Part shown: positions 59,133 through 64,000 of the stretch, piece after piece
Numbering within the stretch: the first letter of the stretch is position 1
Layout of the letters: each line of letters begins with the position of its first letter
Assembly (NCBI RefSeq): GCF_002288925.2
Contig: NW_022098023.1
Coordinates: 28,733,650-28,797,649, forward strand
Length of the DNA stretch: 64,000 nt
From: Delphinapterus leucas
Taxonomy: Eukaryota > Chordata > Mammalia > Artiodactyla > Monodontidae
Reading direction: 5' to 3'
Notes under the pieces: generated by a model
What the model was told of the DNA's origin: nothing
Seen by the model: the letters and a program-made list of their open reading frames with translations, nothing else
Database searches by the model: none
Translations under genes and position numbers: made by a program

Positions 59133-60318
59133 GTAAGTATAAAATAAAAAAGAAGATTGAGTGATCCAAATGGTTTTATTTGTAGATTTTTTTTAAATCT
59201 ATTTTTTTTAATTTATTTATTTTTTTATTTATTTATTTTTGCGGTACGCGGGCCTCTCACTATTGTGGCCTCTCCTGTTGCGGAGCACAGGCTCCGGACT
59301 CGCAGACCCAGCGGCCGTGGCTTACAGGCCTAGCCGCTCCGCGGCATGTGGGATCTTCCTGGACCGGGGCACGAACCCGCGTCCCCTGCATCGGCAGGCA
59401 GACTCTCAACCACTGCGCCACCAGGGAAGCCCTAAAATCTAATTTTTGAAGGCAGAGGAATGGATTAATTTTAAACTGTGGTAGACATTCCTTTTATGTG
59501 ACTTAGCCATAAGTGTGCCTCTCTAAATTTCACATCTCAGTTGGAAGAGACACCCAGAGATCATCCAGTGTTATTTGAGAATAAATTGACCTTTAAAGTA
59601 CATTACTTGTTAGATATCTAAGCCAAATATTGCTACCATTCTCCCTTCCACTAAGCTTCAGTGAACCAGCAGTTTCAATGGCTTAACACTTTCACAGTGA
59701 TCTTCCCACTCGCAATAGAAGCTTATAACTCCAGTAGCTACTACCACTCCAATAGATAATAAAACTGGGGATATGGCTAGCTCTTAATCAGTAAAAATGT
59801 TAGATAATCTGGACCAATTGGTATCAACAGCCTCAAACTAGGGCTGATTGATTCTGTCTCAAGAATAAAGAGGAAAAAAAGGATAATGTGTTAATGATTT
59901 ATCAGGCCGACCACTTACTAAATGAAGATCTGACCTAATATTTATAGGTAAATAATTATGTATCTTATTGAAGATCTTCAAGGAAAGTATTATTAATAAA
60001 TCAAATATTAATGATTTATACGTTCATTCAACAAGTATTTTTGAGCTCTTATTGAAGTAACATTTGTTATAAAGCAGTCCTGTAGAAAATGATGGGGATA
60101 AGATGTAGATTCCATTTAGGGAGAAAATAAATCACTTTGTGTTTAGTGCTTTAGAAAGCATGGACTTTAGATTCAGACCTGCAAAAATAAAAACAAAAAA
60201 ACTGCAAAGACTCTAAAGTGAATAAGCTAGATACTATTCATTAATATCACCTTAAATACGTTAATCATATGTATTACCTATAAAAGTTAATAATTTTCTT
60301 TTTTTTTCCTTTAAATAG
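59133..60318 (+). other. Intron 17: CHR SINE, remainder unassigned
   Basis: GT donor 59133, AG acceptor 60317-60318. The SINE is at 59203-59432. A possible L2 3' fragment near 60020-60110 ('tcattcaacaagtatttttg') is too degraded to list separately. Confidence 0.85.
59203..59432 (-). repeat. CHR-type SINE, antisense
   Basis: Reverse complement of the ~200 bp cetacean-type SINE: 'gcggtacgcgggcctctcac' through 'gcgccaccagggaagcccta'. It has an extended (TTTA)n tail side, and imperfect flanking repeats of 'taaatctatttttt' suggest the target duplication. Confidence 0.92.
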
Positions 60319-60518
60319 AAGTTGGTTCTTCCCTCTTGAGACATCCATCTCCTGAGCTTTCCCGGCTAATCTCAGCCCACAGCTCTCTTTCCAAAGGAGA
60401 ACGAAATTTCCAGTGGCCAGTTTTAGCCTTTGTTATACAGCATCATGATCTGGAAGGTCTTGAAATAGCAATGAAACAGGCCTTAAGGAAATCTGCTTGT
60501 CGAGTTTTTGCTATGGAG
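60319..60518 (+). CDS. MYCBP2: MYCBP2 exon 18
   Basis: 200 nt, phase 1 in and phase 0 out, E|VGSSLLRHPSPELSRLISAH to ACRVFAME. Acceptor AAATAG, donor GAG|gtaaga. A Ser/Pro start leads into a helical, folded-looking block: NFQWPVLAFVIQHHDLEGLE followed by IAMKQALRKSACRVFAME. The pattern resembles helical repeats of an armadillo/HEAT-like scaffold, but that is only an impression from hydrophobic spacing. Confidence 0.97.
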
Positions 60519-61353
60519 GTAAGAATACTTTAATAGGATTATTGATTCATTCATCATACAGTTCATGTGATGATTCTATTTAATGATGTACTTTTCTACC
60601 AAACAGAAATTGTGACAAATTAAGAGACTTCAGTGAATAGAAAATATCATGTTCGCAACAAAATTAAACTCAAGTTTATGAATAGAAATGAATTTAGAGT
60701 TTCATAGTTAAGTGCTCTAAAAAACTTTATTTCTTCATTGCTTCATTATTTGAATCCTGATAATATCTTTTTAAAAAAGCTTTTTGTAATCACAGCGTCT
60801 TTTCAGTTAGAATGATCCTGCAAAGGGGATGAAAAGTGCGCTTTTGAGTTGTAAATTTAACAGTAATAACTTATTTGAGTCTCTGGAAATGGATTGCTGT
60901 ATATCATAGACTTGTATATAATAAATTTTTTTCTTTATCATGGGTAGGAGGTAACCTGCCATTTCATCAGTGGGAGCAATATGAGTATATTTAAGTAAAT
61001 GGTAGCTTGTGTAGAACTTAAGAAACATTCTGTGTTGATCCTGAATGCAAGTTGGAAAAAAAATGTGCATGGGTAAATTAATATGAAGACAAATTTTTGA
61101 AATAAAAAGTATTTTGGTATTGCATTTCATAGGTATTATTTTCCCTATTATTATTAATTTTTTAATTAGGCCCAAAATTATTGACTGTGTAAGTTCAGTG
61201 TACTTTCAGTGAAATGAAGATCAGACTTCCTAGTATCTTTCCTTAAAAGACTTAGTCCAGGAAGGTTCTTTGTTTCCGAATAAGAAAAGTCCTGCTATGT
61301 TCACTCGTGTATTTTCTTTTTATCTTGGACTTATTTAACCATCATTTATTCAG
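60519..61353 (+). other. Intron 18: unique AT-rich sequence
   Basis: GT donor 60519, AG acceptor 61352-61353. No repeat family recognised. Confidence 0.85.
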
Positions 61354-61503
61354 GCTTTCAACTGGCTTCTGTGTAATGTCATCCAAACAACTTCTCTCCA
61401 TGATATTCTGTGGCATTTTGTGGCGTCACTGACTCCTGCTCCAGTGGAACCAGAAGAAGAAGAGGATGAGGAAAATAAAACAAACAAAGAAAATGCAGAA
61501 CAA
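61354..61503 (+). CDS. MYCBP2: MYCBP2 exon 19: helix then acidic Glu-rich tract
   Basis: 150 nt, 50 codons, phase 0 both ends, AFNWLLCNVIQTTSLHDILW to NKENAEQ. Acceptor TTCAG, donor CAA|gtaagt. It continues the helical block (AFNWLLCNVIQ, LHDILWHFVASL), followed by PVEPEEEEDEENKTNKEN, an acidic low-complexity linker. Equal phases would allow in-frame skipping. Confidence 0.97.
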
Positions 61504-61924
61504 GTAAGTGAGGTTCTTGGTTTTTTTAATTGTCCATATTTTTATAGAAGAGTAGAACTACTTTCAGATAGTGCAGTAATTTTCATGAGGTCATTCACAG
61601 ATTATATAACCTAAAGGCAGGAATAAAATTTCAGTGCTATGAGCAACATATTAACTATGCTGAGTGAAAGTCTTCTGTCTCCAAAAACGCTGTCAGTCAA
61701 TTCTGATTTCTCCCTAGCCATCACTGCCTCGAAGCAATCAACTGCAAGATAAGCACTGTCACAGTGCAGTATAAGACAGACAAACAGGGCAACATTATTA
61801 CAGAGAAGATCAGTCTACTTTACAACATTACTGTACGGTACAGAGAGTGAAAATGATACTGTGTAGGGACATGAAATTCAAAAACCTTTGGCTAGAAGGG
61901 ACTTGTATTTTATAGGAGGCAGGC

Positions 61925-62055
61925 TGTATCATGGAAAAGCATTGAACTTGGACCCTGGAAGCCTGGATTCCAGCCCCATTTCCACCCCTGTAGCTGTGAC
62001 TTGTGGGCCTCATTTCTATTTCTAGAATAAAAAAGTAGAGGACTAAATCCTCCAT
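61925..62055 (+). repeat. MIR-like SINE, sense, degraded
   Basis: 'aagcattgaacttggaccct ggaagcctggattccagccc' then 'gtagctgtgacttgtgggcc' follow MIR order. Confidence 0.55.
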
Positions 62056-62404
62056 TTAAAAGACTGTCAGAATAGGCAGAAAAAAACAAAAGCTAGATAC
62101 TGTTTATAAGCATCACATCTAAAACATAAGGATAGAGGAAGATTAAAAGTAGAAAAAGATATACTGGGTAAATACCAACCAAACTTAGCTAGTTGAACAT
62201 CAGAAAAAAAACAGACTTCAAGACATAATTATTAGTAGGGATAAAGAGGCTTTCTACAAAATGATAAGAGTAGCTCTGTGTAGTTAATGTAGGTTTGTAG
62301 TTAATAATATAGCCTTTAAAGAAGTAAAAATCAACAGAGCTGCAAGTAAAAACAGAAAAAACCCCACAATTACAATGTGAGATTATCACGCATTCACGAG
62401 AGCT

Positions 62405-62535
62405 GTCTATTCCTGTGTCACAAACCGCCCCAAAACCCAGTGGATGAAAACGCTTGCTTACTGGCTTACAGCTCTGTGGGTCAGCAATTTGGGTGAGGCT
62501 CAACTGAAGGGAACGGCTCATTTCTGCTGGTAGAC
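62405..62535 (+). repeat. Fragment of the same unnamed repeat as 41743-42212
   Basis: 'tattcctgtgtcacaaaccg ccccaaaacccagtggatga' and 'gctctgtgggtcagcaattt' parallel 'ctactgttgcataacaaacc accccaaaac' and 'attctgtgggttagcagagt' of the first copy, same orientation. Confidence 0.65.
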
Positions 62536-62785
62536 TAGTGAGTACACTGGAATTGATACTCATATGTGGCATTTATTTGTTTGGTGATTTTATTTATAGG
62601 TGACCCTATCATTTTTTCCTTTAAAATAATACAAACATAGTTAATCTTAACGGATGCCTTGGGTATGGTTTGATTGTGTTTACATTTCTGTTACATGAAT
62701 ATCCTTAAAGTATACATTTTTTGTGTGGGGGGAAAATTCCTTCCAGCAGGCAAATGGATCAACTTGCTTTCAATTTCTGTCTTAG

Positions 62786-62946
62786 GAGAAAGATACAAGA
62801 GTATGTGAACATCCACTCTCAGATATAGTGATTGCAGGGGAAGCTGCTCATCCTTTACCACATACATTTCACCGCTTACTTCAAACGATCTCTGATCTTA
62901 TGATGTCTCTCCCCAGCGGCAGTTCGTTACAGCAAATGGCCCTGAG
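62786..62946 (+). CDS. MYCBP2: MYCBP2 exon 20 (last in window)
   Basis: 161 nt, phase 0 in and phase 2 out, EKDTRVCEHPLSDIVIAGEA to SSLQQMAL plus AG. Acceptor CTTAG, donor AG|gtaatc. HTFHRLLQTISDLMMSLPSG is amphipathic helix-like. The next exon should complete Arg and continue CWSLKFKQ; it is not found before 64000, so the gene runs off the right edge. Confidence 0.97.
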
Positions 62947-64000
62947 GTAATCTTATATCTAAGTATTGTTGGTACCCTGGAAAAGGGATTTTGTGGAGTA
63001 GTCAAAGCACAAAATGCTTGAAAGACCTCTTTAAATAGTAAGATAGAAAGAATACCTGCATTATGTGAATGGTGCCCCCCTCATGACTGTCATAATTTAG
63101 AATTGTCCTTCTTCTTAGTTCGTGCCTGTTGGCCCCTCTGTAAAATGTGGATAATATACTACTTAGTCCTCTAAATTATCACAGTCTGTAACAGTCTTCC
63201 TCACTTTTCCCTCTCTTCTACCCGAAGTCACGTGTCTCAGTGCTACTCAACAGTACCGTCTTAAATGTCACAAAAAGGGAGAGGGAATGAAATCTCAAAA
63301 ACAGAAATCAAAATAGGATTTTGAATTGAAAAGAATATCAAGAGAAAGAGAGCCTAGTCATATGCAGCCAGTCCTAAAACTACACTGAAGAGCATCGCCT
63401 CCTTTTAAGTCCAGACCTGCTGAGATTCAACATTACTTTTACATTGTGGACCTTGTCATTAGAGCCGTGTACTAGACTACACATATAAATAAATCCTCCA
63501 CTGATTTTTATAAGAAATAGGTTGAAGGAGTGATTTTGGCTACCCACATGCCTAACGATAAGACCAGCAGAGAGGAGATTTTGTTTCCTCCTCACAAGAT
63601 TTTTGAAGTACAAAGTGTGTTATACTATGATGGATTAGTACGGAATTGTAACACTAATACATTTAAGAGGCTCTTATAGTTGGGGTAACACTTGTCTACA
63701 AAACTGATTTGTTACCTTTTTTCCTTCTGTAGCCTTGACCTTCATGTATCCAGTTTGAAAATGGGTGAACTTTCCTTAGAATTTATATTGTTCGAAAGAA
63801 ATGACCTTTATTTCTCAAAACAAAAAAAAAGGAATGAATAAAAGCCAGTAGAAATAATTTCGTTTCTTGAATTTTTAAAATTTGTATTTTTTGTACCTAG
63901 AGCATTAAGATTTCTTGAAATATTAGCTACAGAGTGCTTTTTTCCCAGGAATCCCTTAGAGGTTCCCGAAAAAGAATTTTTTAATGTATTACTTATGCCT
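62947..64000 (+). other. Start of intron 20 (partial), unassigned
   Basis: GT donor at 62947; no acceptor with a matching phase-2 MYCBP2 exon is found before the window ends. No repeat family recognised. Confidence 0.8.

Larger units (their letters stand above)
61504..62785 (+). other. Intron 19: MIR-like and one old repeat
   Basis: GT donor 61504, AG acceptor 62784-62785. It contains a MIR-like piece (61925-62055) and a copy (62405-62535) of the family inserted at 41743-42212. The rest is unassigned. Confidence 0.8.
664..62946 (+). other. MYCBP2: MYCBP2 gene, central portion (20 exons; both ends outside window)
   Basis: Twenty coding segments on the + strand join at consensus splice sites with matching phases into one open frame of about 1,507 complete codons (4,524 nt). 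The joined protein matches what I know of MYCBP2, e.g. LRIRSHPSLQSEQIG, AHPGCGRYAGGQGYNSIGHF and TPAPVEPEEEEDEEN. MYCBP2 (about 4,650 residues in human) is a neuronal E3 ligase that works with FBXO45 and SKP1, controls axon growth, synapse formation and axon degeneration (substrates include NMNAT2 and DLK), and uses a RING-Cys-relay mechanism with Thr/Ser esterification activity. The catalytic end is outside the window. The same gene encloses every other feature listed here. Exon numbers below count within the window only. Confidence 0.97.

Noticed and set aside
63700..64000. Candidate further exon after TGTAG at 63733
   Set aside because: The sequence reads a short non-MYCBP2 peptide and does not supply the expected CWSLKFKQ continuation in phase 2.
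1..64000. Bacterial-type systems, CRISPR arrays, operons or an integrated virus
   Set aside because: The window is one spliced mammalian gene with ordinary interspersed repeats. No regularly spaced repeats, Shine-Dalgarno-led gene runs or viral genes were seen.

Overview
The window is vertebrate nuclear DNA carrying one large, intron-rich gene on the + strand. Joining 20 ORF segments at consensus splice sites gives one continuous reading frame of about 1,507 complete codons. I recognise it as the central part of MYCBP2 (PAM / Phr1 / Highwire / RPM-1), a giant neuronal RCR-type E3 ubiquitin ligase. Neither end of the gene is here. The first exon seen starts mid-protein at the filamin-type Ig domain, and the last ends just before the exon that should begin with CWSLKFKQ. 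The N-terminal RCC1-like and PHR domains and the C-terminal DOC and RING/RCR domains lie outside.

Organism: the introns carry several tRNA-derived SINEs of the CHR type (heads reading CTTCCCTGGTGGCGCAGTGG) and cetartiodactyl L1 3' ends. The common ~200 bp SINE form here is the one I associate with whales and dolphins, so a cetacean is the best guess. This is inference from repeat content, not proof.

Layout: (1) 664-16127, five exons for the filamin-like domain and its C-terminal linker. (2) 17109-18098 and 29524-30735, two exon pairs that look like a tandem duplication of an SH3b-like beta module. (3) 33089-52609, a disordered Ser/Pro/Lys-rich region made of a short exon, two frame-preserving exons (156 and 102 nt) and one 1,644-nt exon with a possible 63-nt in-frame 5' extension. 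(4) 52546-53745, a Cys/His cluster split over an exon junction. (5) 54533-62946, exons leading toward the DOC domain. All introns are GT-AG except one GC-AG intron (donor at 30736).

The introns hold mostly old repeats: antisense L2 (CR1-clade) LINE fragments, one about 2 kb long with a recognisable reverse-transcriptase remnant, an antisense L1 of about 1.2 kb, MIR SINEs, a MER5-like hAT remnant interrupted by a younger SINE, and AT/CA microsatellites. I found no second protein gene, RNA gene, CpG island, CRISPR array or intact mobile element. The most interesting items are the duplicated exon pair, the Cys/His module, the GC-AG intron, the 63-nt alternative acceptor pair and the inverted SINE pairs.
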